From positions 1 through 27,375 of IMG/VR virus record IMGVR_UViG_3300005518_000038: DNA of 27,375 bases, one strand, 5' to 3'. Shown here piece by piece: positions 6,790 through 13,057 of this stretch (position 1 is its first letter; each line of letters opens with the position of its first letter). The position numbers and the translations under genes were made by a program. The notes beneath the pieces were generated by a model. The model was not told where the DNA came from, made no database searches, and was given only the letters and a program-made list of their open reading frames with translations. Source of the stretch: a virus.

Positions 6790-7265
6790 ACCAGCACAAA
6801 CACGCCGAAGACCTCCACGAAGGTCGAGGTTGGCTCAACCGTGCCGCCGAACGGCTCGACGCGGCCGAGGACTCCGTGTCCGCGGCCGAGTTCGCCTACG
6901 CCGCGGCGGTGATCGCGAACGGCTTCATCGGCCTGGCGCACGCCGAGCGAGCGTTGGCGTCGATGAACGAGGTTTCCCAGGTGCGGCAGGCGATCCTGTC
7001 CCTGCCGGACGAGCCGGAAACGACGCTCGGCGAGGCGATCGCCCGGGAGAAGCGCGCGGCGGCCGAGGCCCGGCCGCACGACGACGAGCCCGAACTGCCC
7101 TTCCTGGGTTTCACCGCGGACGGCCACCCGGTCGGCGGCCCGGTCCCCGACGACGTCCCTCGGCCGGCCCTGGTCGCCCGGTGCGGCGGCCCGGCGATCT
7201 GCGGTGCGTGCATGGACGACGCCGGCGACCTCCGCCGCGCCGCGCGGGAGGCTGGCCGTGGCTGA
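6786..7265 (+). CDS. Hypothetical protein with helical N-terminus and C-terminal CxxC motif
   Basis: This 159-aa protein starts at GTG 6786, overlapping the previous stop. Residues 1-65 form an Ala-rich helical pair (AERLDAAEDSVSAAEFAYAA and following). Residues 70-130 are acidic and Pro-rich. The C-terminus has RCGGPAICGACMDDAG, with three cysteines in a short zinc-knuckle-like cluster. No named family is recognised. Gene overlaps on both sides place it in the accessory operon that follows the origin. Confidence 0.75.
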   Translation: MNQHKHAEDLHEGRGWLNRAAERLDAAEDSVSAAEFAYAAAVIANGFIGLAHAERALASMNEVSQVRQAILSLPDEPETTLGEAIAREKRAAAEARPHDDEPELPFLGFTADGHPVGGPVPDDVPRPALVARCGGPAICGACMDDAGDLRRAAREAGRG

Positions 7266-8271
7266 CGACGTCGCCGGCGCCGTGCGCCGCACACCCCGCC
7301 CGACGCCGTACCCGCGCCCGGCCGGTGATCACCAGACCCCCGAAACGGGTGCCTCAGTTGCCCCAGGAGCCACGAACACGGCCTCTCCGGTGTCAGGGGA
7401 TCACCCGGCCGTTTCGTCACGGGTTTCGTCACAGGACTCGAAGGGCGTCGCCGACGCTGCCCTCGCCGCCCTCCGCGCCAAGCTCCGCGAAGAGCCCGAC
7501 GCCCTCGCCGCCTGCCTGCCCGGCCCCGAGTGCGACACGGAGGCCTACGCCGCGCTCCCGCCCTGCATGGCCTGCGAAGGCGGCGGCCAGGACACCCACG
7601 GCACCGTCTTCGAGGCCCCGCTCGCCGTCCACTTCGCCGGGCCGCCCGTCGAGATCGGTGGACGTCGCCGCCAGCTGTGCATGTGGTGCGGTCACGTGCT
7701 GCTCGACGCCCGGCTCGTCACCCACGCCGGCCAGCCGCCCACCTCGTGGCCCGTCGGCGCCCTCGTCCGGATCGAGGACGGCCTCGGCACCGTCGTCCCG
7801 CACCAGCCCGGCGCCGAGTTGCCGCCCGGCTGCTGCGCCCTCCCCGGCGAGGGCGACGAACCCATCTGCGACTGCGACCCCGAAACCGAACGCTGCCCCG
7901 CCTGCGCAGACGAACCCGCCCACGACGGACTGGACCGGCTCGACAACCTGTGCGGGAAGCACGTTCCGGGCACCAGCAGCAACCGGTGCCTCCTGCAGAC
8001 CGGCCACACCGGCGACTGCTGGGACGAATTCGCGCCGGCGCCTGCCCCGTGGGGCGTCTGCCCGAACACGCCGCGCTGCGAGCACCCCTCGCTGATCCAC
8101 GACGTCTCCGGCGACCCCGAAGACCCCAAGCCGATGTGCTGTGCCGACGGCTGCCGCTGCGGACAACCCGAGGACGGGCCCGACGAGGCGCAGGAAACCC
8201 GCGCCGCCGCCGGGTGGCCGGCCGAACCCGTCGACACGCGCTACGACGTGCAGGAGGCCGACCGTGCCTGA
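7258..8271 (+). CDS. Large Cys-rich hypothetical protein
   Basis: This 337-aa protein starts at GTG 7258, overlapping the previous gene by eight bases. The first 60 residues are low-complexity (Pro, Ser, Thr, Ala) and include an 8-residue near-repeat VSSR-VSSQ encoded by a 12-base direct repeat at 7411-7434. The rest holds about 20 cysteines in several clusters: CMACEGGG, CMWCG, CDCDPETERCPAC, and CxxH-type groups near the C-terminus (NTPRCEHPSLIH, MCCADGCRCG). It probably folds as several small zinc modules. No catalytic motif or named family is recognised. It is the largest unassigned gene in the early region. Confidence 0.72.
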   Translation: MADDVAGAVRRTPRPTPYPRPAGDHQTPETGASVAPGATNTASPVSGDHPAVSSRVSSQDSKGVADAALAALRAKLREEPDALAACLPGPECDTEAYAALPPCMACEGGGQDTHGTVFEAPLAVHFAGPPVEIGGRRRQLCMWCGHVLLDARLVTHAGQPPTSWPVGALVRIEDGLGTVVPHQPGAELPPGCCALPGEGDEPICDCDPETERCPACADEPAHDGLDRLDNLCGKHVPGTSSNRCLLQTGHTGDCWDEFAPAPAPWGVCPNTPRCEHPSLIHDVSGDPEDPKPMCCADGCRCGQPEDGPDEAQETRAAAGWPAEPVDTRYDVQEADRA

Positions 8272-8497
8272 CTTCCCGCCCGACTGGATCCCCGAAGACC
8301 CCGACGGCCACCGCTGGGTCACACCTGCCTCACCCGACTGCCCGAACTGCGAGTGCTGCAGCAGCTTCCTGTGCGACACCGCCAAGGAACGCGACAGCTC
8401 CTGCCACTGGGTCGGGAACCCCGGCCCCGGCGTGATGGACCTCCGCCGGTGCCCGTGCGCGCCGCTGCTCCCGCCCTCGGAGGTGCCCGGTGACTGA
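8264..8497 (+). CDS. Small Cys-rich hypothetical protein
   Basis: This 77-aa protein starts at GTG 8264, overlapping the previous gene by eight bases. It contains eight cysteines within about 45 residues (CPNCECC, FLC, SSCHW, RCPC), enough for two zinc sites. The N-terminal PPDWIPEDPDGHRW is acidic. No family is recognised. A longer upstream frame exists but lies within the preceding gene and lacks its composition, so the coupled GTG is used. Confidence 0.7.
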   Translation: MPDFPPDWIPEDPDGHRWVTPASPDCPNCECCSSFLCDTAKERDSSCHWVGNPGPGVMDLRRCPCAPLLPPSEVPGD

Positions 8498-8702
8498 CCG
8501 AACCCACGCCTGCCCCGGCGGCTGCGGACACCAGGTCCTCAACCACGAATTCGCCTGCCGCACCGACTGGTTCCGGCTCCCCCTCGACATTCGCCGCGGC
8601 ATCACCGGCAACTACCGCCGCGACCCCAACGCCCACTTCGCCGCCGTGCGCGACGCCATCGACTGGTACCGCGAGAACCCGCGGGAGGTGCGCGGTGGCT
8701 GA
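8490..8702 (+). CDS. Small phage protein with N-terminal zinc-like motif
   Basis: This 70-aa protein starts at GTG 8490, overlapping the previous stop by eight bases. It has CPGGCGHQV near the start and a third Cys in FACRTDW, then a helix-rich C-terminal half (AHFAAVRDAIDWYREN). Proteins with the CPxGCG...C...W..LP signature are familiar from actinobacterial phages, where they have no assigned function. It is immediately upstream of the VRR-NUC nuclease gene and overlaps it by eight bases. Confidence 0.78.
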   Translation: MTDRTHACPGGCGHQVLNHEFACRTDWFRLPLDIRRGITGNYRRDPNAHFAAVRDAIDWYRENPREVRGG

Positions 8703-9006
8703 TCTGTCCGAAGAGGACTTGCAGACGCGGATCCTGCAGGCCGCCACGCTGTACGGCTGGCGTGCCGCGCACTTCCGCCCGGCGCGCACCGCGAAGGGCT
8801 GGCGCACGCCGATGTCCGGCGACCCTGGCTTCCCGGATCTCGTGCTCGCCAGGGCTGGCGTGCTGATCGTGCCGGAGCTGAAGTCCCGCCGCGGCCGGAC
8901 GTCGCCCGACCAAGACCTCTGGCTGGAAGCCCTCGGCGACCACGCCCGTCTCTGGCGGCCGGCCGACTGGCCTGCCATCCAAAACGAACTCAGGAGAACC
9001 CGATGA
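8695..9006 (+). CDS. VRR-NUC domain nuclease
   Basis: This 103-aa protein is a compact single-domain VRR-NUC (PD-(D/E)XK fold) enzyme. PGFPDLVLA supplies D48, and PELKSRRGRTSPDQ supplies E61, K63 and Q73, matching the GxPD...ExK...Q arrangement. The N-terminal helix (SEEDLQTRILQAATLYGW) is typical. Stand-alone phage VRR-NUC proteins are thought to act as structure-specific nucleases, possibly resolving junctions during replication or before packaging. The GTG start at 8695 overlaps the previous gene. Cleavage specificity cannot be read from the sequence. Confidence 0.9.
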   Translation: MADLSEEDLQTRILQAATLYGWRAAHFRPARTAKGWRTPMSGDPGFPDLVLARAGVLIVPELKSRRGRTSPDQDLWLEALGDHARLWRPADWPAIQNELRRTR

Positions 9007-9476
9007 CGCGCACCGTGGCGGTCGACTTCGACGGCGTGATCCACCTGTACAGCCGTGGCTGGTTCGACGGCACGATCTACGACCCGCCCATCCCCGGCGC
9101 GCTGGAGGCGCTCACCGAGCTGCGGACCAGCTACGCCGTCTTCGTGCACACCACAAGGCAGCCCGTCGCAGTGGCCGAGTGGCTCGTGCGCCAGTACGAG
9201 GGGCGCGTCCAGTGCGTGACCGAGCACGAGCGCCCCCGCGAGGAGACGACCTGGCGGCTGACGGACTGGCCGCCGATCAACTTCCCTCCGGGTAATCGCT
9301 GGAGCGTCGTCGGCGAGAACGTCCGGCGCCGCGAGCAGCGGACCTTCTGGGACGACCAGACGAAGATCTTCGTGACGAACCGGAAGCTTCCGGCTGTGGC
9401 CTACATCGACGACCGCGGGATCCGGTTCACCAACTGGCGACAGGCCCTCGCCGACCTCGCGGCGGTGACCAAGTGA
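9003..9476 (+). CDS. HAD-superfamily hydrolase-like protein
   Basis: This 157-aa protein has HAD motif I AVDFDGVI (D8 nucleophile, D10), motif II at FVHTT (residues 48-51), a basic residue in NRKLPA (K128) that fits motif III, and an acidic DD pair in YIDDRGIRF (136-137) for motif IV. HAD enzymes are mostly phosphatases. Phage versions of this size are thought to act on nucleotides or nucleic-acid ends. Residues about 65-122 form an insertion between motifs II and III that is rich in Arg, Trp and Glu and may be a cap. ATG 9003 overlaps the VRR-NUC stop. The substrate is unknown. Confidence 0.85.
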   Translation: MTRTVAVDFDGVIHLYSRGWFDGTIYDPPIPGALEALTELRTSYAVFVHTTRQPVAVAEWLVRQYEGRVQCVTEHERPREETTWRLTDWPPINFPPGNRWSVVGENVRRREQRTFWDDQTKIFVTNRKLPAVAYIDDRGIRFTNWRQALADLAAVTK

Positions 9477-9865
9477 GCACGCCGGAGAAGCCGCGGCCGT
9501 CACTCGACGACACCCTCGCCCGCATCGAACAGGCCCTTGTCGAGCCGGTCCCCAACCCGCCATGCCTCCAGTGCGCCCGGCAAGCGCTGCTCGGTGAGCC
9601 ATACTGCGCTGCACACAAGCGGATCCCGCGCGAGATGATCGAGGAGCTCGGCCCGGTCACGCGCGACGGCAACACCTTCACGATCAACCAGTCCGGCGTC
9701 TACCAGATCGGCAACACCGTGCCCCCACACGGCAAGCCTCGGCCGGCCAGCGCTCACCTCCTCGGCGCGCCCGGCCCCACCTGCCCCGGCTGCGCGGCCG
9801 ACGCCGCACGGCCCGGCTGGCTCGCCCGCGCCCTCCACCGCCTCTTCGGGGACGGTGCCTCATGA
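9473..9865 (+). CDS. Hypothetical protein with two zinc-like motifs
   Basis: This 130-aa protein starts at GTG 9473, overlapping the previous TGA. It contains CLQC followed by YCAAH (residues about 31-48), a likely CxxC...CxxH zinc site, and a later TCPGC near residue 103. The middle (FTINQSGVYQIGN) is beta-like. The C-terminal 25 residues form an amphipathic helix ending WLARALHRLFG. No family is recognised. It is translationally coupled to its neighbours on both sides. Confidence 0.74.
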   Translation: MSTPEKPRPSLDDTLARIEQALVEPVPNPPCLQCARQALLGEPYCAAHKRIPREMIEELGPVTRDGNTFTINQSGVYQIGNTVPPHGKPRPASAHLLGAPGPTCPGCAADAARPGWLARALHRLFGDGAS

Positions 9866-10107
9866 GCCGCTGGAAGCGAGACCCCGACCGCGATCTCAAC
9901 CTGCTCGCCGCGGCACAACGCGGACAGCTCAGCTGCACGCGTGACCGCGACCTCAACCCCACGTACACGGCGCCGTTCGCACTGTACGAGGCCGACCGCG
10001 CCGCGATCATGCGGTTCGTCCTGCAGGGCACGCTGCGGTACGAGAAGTCCGGGCCGCACGGCTTCGGGATCGGTCGGCTGCTCCACTTCCGGACCGGTGC
10101 CCGGTGA
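9862..10107 (+). CDS. Small basic hypothetical protein
   Basis: This 81-aa protein starts at ATG 9862, overlapping the previous stop. The first half repeats the motif DRDLN (residues about 9-13 and 28-32). The second half is basic with aromatics (FALYEADRAAIMRFVLQG, RLLHF). No known domain is seen. Both ends overlap coding neighbours by four bases, which supports a real gene despite its size. Confidence 0.7.
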   Translation: MSRWKRDPDRDLNLLAAAQRGQLSCTRDRDLNPTYTAPFALYEADRAAIMRFVLQGTLRYEKSGPHGFGIGRLLHFRTGAR

Positions 10108-10370
10108 CGCCGAAGCGGCGGCAGGGCTCCGGCCGCGCCGCCATCGACCACATCGCCCGCCAACTCACCGACGGCCTGTCCGAGCTGTCCCGCGTCCAGG
10201 CGTCGCAGGCCGCGGTCGCCGCCGCCAACGACCCCGACCGGCTCGACGCGCTGCTTGACCGCCTCACCGTCGACACGCTGACCGCCGTCGCCGAATCGGC
10301 CGGACGGGTCCACGACGCAGCGCAGCACGCCCTCCTACAACGCCACGCCACCGAAGGGGGCTCGCCATGA
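10104..10370 (+). CDS. Small helical hypothetical protein
   Basis: This 88-aa protein starts at GTG 10104, overlapping the previous stop. The N-terminus is basic (KRRQGSGR). The remainder is a long Ala-rich helical region (LSELSRVQASQAAVAAAN and a second helix around LTAVAESAGRVHDAAQ). No cysteines and no known motif are present. It is coupled to the HTH/zinc gene downstream. Confidence 0.72.
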   Translation: MTPKRRQGSGRAAIDHIARQLTDGLSELSRVQASQAAVAAANDPDRLDALLDRLTVDTLTAVAESAGRVHDAAQHALLQRHATEGGSP

Positions 10371-11245
10371 ACCCGCGACCATGCGCGTTCGACCACGTGC
10401 GCGGCGACGAACAGGTCATGGCCGCGCCCGGCCTGCTCGTCTGCCACGCCTGCAGCGACCAGTGCCGCAAGGCCGTCGACTACCTCGGCCAGCTGTACGC
10501 CGGGCTACAGGACGTCGACGAGCTCACCCCCGGCGGCAGCCCGGACGGCACCGGCACCCGCAGCGTGCCGGGCTCGAAGTCGCCGGCCGTCGACGCGCTG
10601 CTCGTCCACTCCGACCCGCGCTCGTACGCCCGCGTGGGCGAGCACCCGGCCGCGCTCGCCACCATGGCCAGCTGGGCGCGGTTCATCCGCGAGGAACGAT
10701 CCCTCGACACCCCTCGCCACAAGCTGCGCGACACCATCCCTGCCGGCCGGGTGTCGATGGATCGTGAGCTGCAGACGATCCGGTTCCACTGGGACTGGCT
10801 CATGGGCCACCAGCTGGTGCTGGCGTTCGCGCAGGCCGTGAACGAGATCATCGACGGCCTGGAGTACGTGCGGCGGATGGTCCCGCCGGCGATCCGGATC
10901 GGTAAGTGCCCGGTCGTCGTGGACGTCGAGCAGCTGCCCGACGGCGGTGAGCTGCCGCTTGCCTGCTCGACGATGCTGCGGGTGCGGCCGGGCGATACGG
11001 AGATCCGGTGTCGCGGCTGCCATACCGCGTGGCCGCGGGAGCAGTGGCACCTGCTCGGCGACCCGTGGGCGGACTACGCCCATCTTTCCGCTGAGCTGGG
11101 CGTCAAGGTCGGGACGCTCTGGTACTGGGCCAGGAAGGACCGGTGGGAGGTGGCCGGCACGAAGGCGCGGCGGCTGGTGCGGCGGGCGGACGCGCTGGCC
11201 TCGTACGAGCGGTACCGCGGTGCGCTGCTGGGTGAGGCAGGATGA
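10367..11245 (+). CDS. Zinc-ribbon and HTH protein, probable DNA-binding regulator
   Basis: This 292-aa protein starts at ATG 10367. An N-terminal Cys cluster (C6, C26, C29, C33) looks like a zinc site. Residues 100-175 are helical. C181, C200, C215 and C218 form a zinc ribbon. Residues about 238-262 (LSAELGVKVGTLWYWARKDR) fit a helix-turn-helix whose recognition helix carries LWYWARK, followed by a basic helix. Actinophages commonly carry a protein of this layout near the end of the early region, annotated as HTH DNA-binding. It could control early-late switching, since it sits next to the control region. Targets are unknown. Confidence 0.8.
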   Translation: MNPRPCAFDHVRGDEQVMAAPGLLVCHACSDQCRKAVDYLGQLYAGLQDVDELTPGGSPDGTGTRSVPGSKSPAVDALLVHSDPRSYARVGEHPAALATMASWARFIREERSLDTPRHKLRDTIPAGRVSMDRELQTIRFHWDWLMGHQLVLAFAQAVNEIIDGLEYVRRMVPPAIRIGKCPVVVDVEQLPDGGELPLACSTMLRVRPGDTEIRCRGCHTAWPREQWHLLGDPWADYAHLSAELGVKVGTLWYWARKDRWEVAGTKARRLVRRADALASYERYRGALLGEAG

Positions 11246-11274
11246 CGCCAGCTGACTACTCGAGGAGATCGACC

Positions 11275-11640
11275 GTGCCTGACCAGATCATCCCGCCTGG
11301 CGTGTGGACGAAGCTGCACGGCGACGCCGGAACGGTCCTCAACGAGACGGGCGCCAGCGCGACGGTCACGGTGGACGAGGGCGGCACGGTCATGTTCGCC
11401 GCGCCGATGAAATGGCGGCCGTCCTCCGCCGAGCCGGTCACCGAGCACGCTGAGCGGTACACGAGCGGCGCGATGCTCGTCCGCAACTCGGCTCCCCAGG
11501 TCGAGCGCATGTACCCGTTGGAGCAGTGGATACCGGACCAGCAGGCGCACGGCGGCCGGATCTTCAAGCGGCGCGTGATCGTCGTCGAGGACTGGACCGA
11601 GATCCCGCGCTCGTCCGGTCAGGAGCGGGACAGCTCCTGA
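11275..11640 (+). CDS. Hypothetical protein, last gene of the early operon
   Basis: This 121-aa protein is taken from GTG 11275, seven bases after a good ribosome binding site GAGGAG (11262-11267). An in-frame ATG at 11242 overlaps the previous stop and would add 11 residues, so the start is uncertain. The chain is beta-rich (ASATVTVDEGGTVMFAAP, RIFKRRVIVVEDWTEI) with no cysteines. No family is recognised. Its 3' end overlaps the converging minus-strand gene by 22 bases (11619-11640), so the two transcription units meet tail to tail here. Confidence 0.72.
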   Translation: MPDQIIPPGVWTKLHGDAGTVLNETGASATVTVDEGGTVMFAAPMKWRPSSAEPVTEHAERYTSGAMLVRNSAPQVERMYPLEQWIPDQQAHGGRIFKRRVIVVEDWTEIPRSSGQERDSS

Positions 11641-11765
11641 CCGGGCGAGCGCTCACCGCGGAGCAGGGCAGGCTCGAAGATCGGGAACGGCTCGGCGTCG
11701 ATGTCCTCGCACCAGGCCGCGAACATCGCGGCCAGCAGCTCGTCGCGGGCGTCAGGTGCCGCCAT
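11619..11765 (-). CDS. Small acidic hypothetical protein (minus-strand cassette, third gene)
   Basis: This 48-aa protein is read on the minus strand from an ATG at 11765-11763 that shares a base with the upstream TGA (TGATG). It is acidic and helical (DELLAAMFAAWCEDIDAEPFP) with one Cys. The longer frame to 11879 would sit inside the previous gene and looks like a shadow. Tight coupling and codon use support it as real. Function unknown. Confidence 0.6.
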   Translation of the reverse strand: MAAPDARDELLAAMFAAWCEDIDAEPFPIFEPALLRGERSPGQELSRS

Positions 11766-12145
11766 CAGTACAGGTTCGTCATCTCGTGGGAGCCCACCAG
11801 GCGCACCACGCCGGTGTCCAGGTGCTCCACCAGGTAGCGGCGGCCGCTCACCGCGGCCCGCACGTGCCAGCAGCGGCACGGCTCCCCGGCCGCCCCGTCA
11901 CCTCGTACGTTGCACAGGCGGCCCACGTTGTTAAAGCCGTCCTCGACGAGGGTGGTGGACCAGTCCACGGCCACCAGGCGCGCCAGGCCCTGGGGAGCCC
12001 AGCCGACAGAGCCGTCCTCGAAGCGGAAGACGAACGAGGCGCCCCCGGCGTAGAAGCTCTCGCCCTCGACGTGGCCGACACCGGCGCCGTCTCGGGTGGC
12101 GTAGAGGACGCGGGAGCCGCGGCGGACGGTCAGGGTGTTCGACAT
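11765..12145 (-). CDS. Hypothetical beta-rich protein (minus-strand cassette, second gene)
   Basis: This 126-aa protein is read leftwards from ATG 12145, with one of the best ribosome binding sites in the window (AAAGGAG, the complement of 12151-12157, six bases from the start). The chain is beta-rich (SRVLYATRDGAGVGHVEG, ASFVFRFEDGSVGWAP, RRYLVEHLDTGVVRLV), like a small barrel, and has a CRCWH cluster near residue 90. Part of it (FEDGSVGWAPQGLARL) resembles an SH3-like or Tudor-like segment, which is only an impression. It follows the SWIM gene by 20 bases. Confidence 0.78.
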   Translation of the reverse strand: MSNTLTVRRGSRVLYATRDGAGVGHVEGESFYAGGASFVFRFEDGSVGWAPQGLARLVAVDWSTTLVEDGFNNVGRLCNVRGDGAAGEPCRCWHVRAAVSGRRYLVEHLDTGVVRLVGSHEMTNLY

Positions 12146-12165
12146 GGTGTCTCCTTTGTGGATGG

Positions 12166-12519
12166 TTAGGCGGCGGCGAGCTGGGCGGCGGCGAGGTGGT
12201 AGCAGGCGCGGCCGTTCTGCCCGGCCTTGCAGGTGCACGAGGCGTGCGCGGTGGACACCTCGTAGCGGTCGACGCCGTTCGAGGCGACGGCCAGAAAGGT
12301 GGTGCGGTCGACGCGGGCGATGCCGCCGTCGCGGAGCAGCTCCTTGACCTTCTCGACCTGGACGTCGGTGTACGCGGCGAGGAGGAGCTTGGCGGCCTCT
12401 TCCTGGCGGTGGAGGCGGTGGCAGTGGCGGCCATAGCCGCGGGCGATCGAGTCGGCCGAGCGGAGCGTGCGGTGGCAGCGCTTGCACTGGGGTTTCGGGG
12501 TGGCCGTCTCGGTTTCCAT
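12166..12519 (-). CDS. DUF6011 plus SWIM zinc-finger protein (minus-strand cassette, first gene)
   Basis: This 117-aa protein is read leftwards from ATG 12519. Residues 12-33 (CKRCHRTLRSADSIARGYGR and following C; C12, C15, C33) match the DUF6011 pattern also seen at 4432-4983. Residues 86-109 are a SWIM-type zinc finger: C95, C97, C106, H108 in CTCKAGQNGRACYH, preceded by a YEVSTAHA strand. SWIM fingers occur in DNA-, RNA- or protein-binding contexts. The pair of domains is seen in some actinophage and prophage proteins. No Shine-Dalgarno precedes the start. A perfect palindrome (12523-12537) does, so its expression is probably regulated. Confidence 0.85.
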   Translation of the reverse strand: METETATPKPQCKRCHRTLRSADSIARGYGRHCHRLHRQEEAAKLLLAAYTDVQVEKVKELLRDGGIARVDRTTFLAVASNGVDRYEVSTAHASCTCKAGQNGRACYHLAAAQLAAA

Positions 12520-12522
12520 AAG

Positions 12523-12537
12523 AGAAGCTTAGCTTCT
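12523..12537 (-). promoter_or_regulatory. Perfect palindrome at the minus-strand gene start, possible operator with -10 box
   Basis: AGAAGCT-T-AGCTTCT is a perfect 7-bp-arm palindrome ending 4 bases from the ATG of the SWIM gene. On the minus strand it contains TAAGCT, a TANNNT -10-like box 6 bases before the ATG, the spacing seen in leaderless actinobacterial genes. A related CTTCT-ATTTT-GGAAG lies alongside (12533-12547). No good -35 box is found. The operator and leaderless reading are inference. Confidence 0.5.
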
Positions 12538-12619
12538 ATTTTGGAAGTTGAGCGTCACGTTTAGATCACGGTGAGGGCCACCAAGAGCCAGACACTGCCG
12601 CTCAGTACCAGACCCCGCG

Positions 12620-12649
12620 TTGACGCCTGACCAGCAGCCAAGCTAGCTT
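12620..12649 (+). promoter_or_regulatory. Possible rightward promoter upstream of the late genes
   Basis: TTGACG (12620-12625) matches the -35 consensus in five of six bases. Eighteen bases later TAGCTT (12644-12649) matches the three most conserved -10 positions. It points to a start near 12656, in the only long gap between early and late modules and just before the terminator at 12680-12709. This is a weak match in a GC-rich genome. Confidence 0.35.
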
Positions 12650-12679
12650 TGATCACGTTGGTGCAGTGTCGAAACTGCC

Positions 12680-12711
12680 AAGCCCCGGTGAGCCCCGCTC
12701 CCGGGGCTTTT
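12680..12711 (+). terminator. Intrinsic terminator upstream of the late operon
   Basis: AAGCCCCGG (12680-12688) pairs perfectly with CCGGGGCTT (12701-12709), with a 12-base loop and a T-run TTTT at 12708-12711. It is the clearest Rho-independent terminator in the window. It lies 29 bases before the first late gene. A smaller hairpin, GCAGT/ACTGC (12663-12667 with 12674-12678), precedes it. Together they could act as an attenuator or end a short RNA. Confidence 0.75.
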
Positions 12712-12739
12712 CTCATGCCCACGGGAGGAGCGCCCCGCC

Positions 12740-13057
12740 ATGTCCGCCTGGTCCAACCGGCACCCCAGCGTCCGCCACTTCGAGCCACTGTTCGGCTACG
12801 AGCACCTGCCGCCGGCACTGCGCGAGGTCTCGCAGGGCTTCGCCTTGCTGGCCGAGACGCTGCTCGTCCAGCTGCCCGACGACAGCCCCGAGGTGGCCGC
12901 CTGCCTCCGCAAGCTCATCGAGGCCAAGGACTGCGCCGTCCGCGCCCGCGTCGCCGAGCTGCACCGCGCGAACACCTCCGACCTCGACGGCTCCGTCAAG
13001 ACCGCCGACGAGGTCCTCAAGGACGCCGGCCACACCCCGCCCGGGGAAACCCGATGA
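12740..13057 (+). CDS. Acb2/Tad1-hairpin-like protein, candidate anti-CBASS cyclic-nucleotide sponge
   Basis: This 105-aa protein starts at ATG 12740 after GGGAGGAG (12723-12730). Residues 8-74 resemble the family known as Acb2/Tad1 hairpin domain proteins. The visible pattern is HPSVRHFEP...HLPP, a helix with LREVSQGFALLAETLL, then LPDDSPE, then LRKLIEAKDCAVRARV. This parallels the family's helix-LPxxxE-helix with '.LeEA...A.aA..R'. Acb2 of other phages binds cyclic di- and trinucleotides and blocks CBASS. The 30-residue C-terminal tail is acidic and polar. The assignment is from memory of the family pattern, and binding activity is inference. Confidence 0.72.
   Translation: MSAWSNRHPSVRHFEPLFGYEHLPPALREVSQGFALLAETLLVQLPDDSPEVAACLRKLIEAKDCAVRARVAELHRANTSDLDGSVKTADEVLKDAGHTPPGETR

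Noticed and set aside
7411-7434. 12-base direct repeat (GTTTCGTCAC twice)
   Set aside because: Only two in-frame copies encoding VSSR-VSSQ in a low-complexity stretch. No sign of a regulatory role.
11766-12487. Longer minus-strand frame to 12487 as one 240-aa protein
   Set aside because: The upstream part lies within the SWIM gene and is Arg/Pro-rich. The strong ribosome site fixes the start at 12145.
12640-12680. tRNA-like element (a GTCGAAAC loop next to a CCA)
   Set aside because: The arm has a 6-base loop and no matching acceptor, D or anticodon arms. The structure is better explained as a small hairpin before the terminator.
12649-13053. Upstream extension of the 163-aa protein, and the frame from 12666 for the small terminase
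   Set aside because: Both run through the terminator hairpin and the Acb2-like gene with shadow composition. Coupled or near-coupled starts at 13054 and 13548 fit better.
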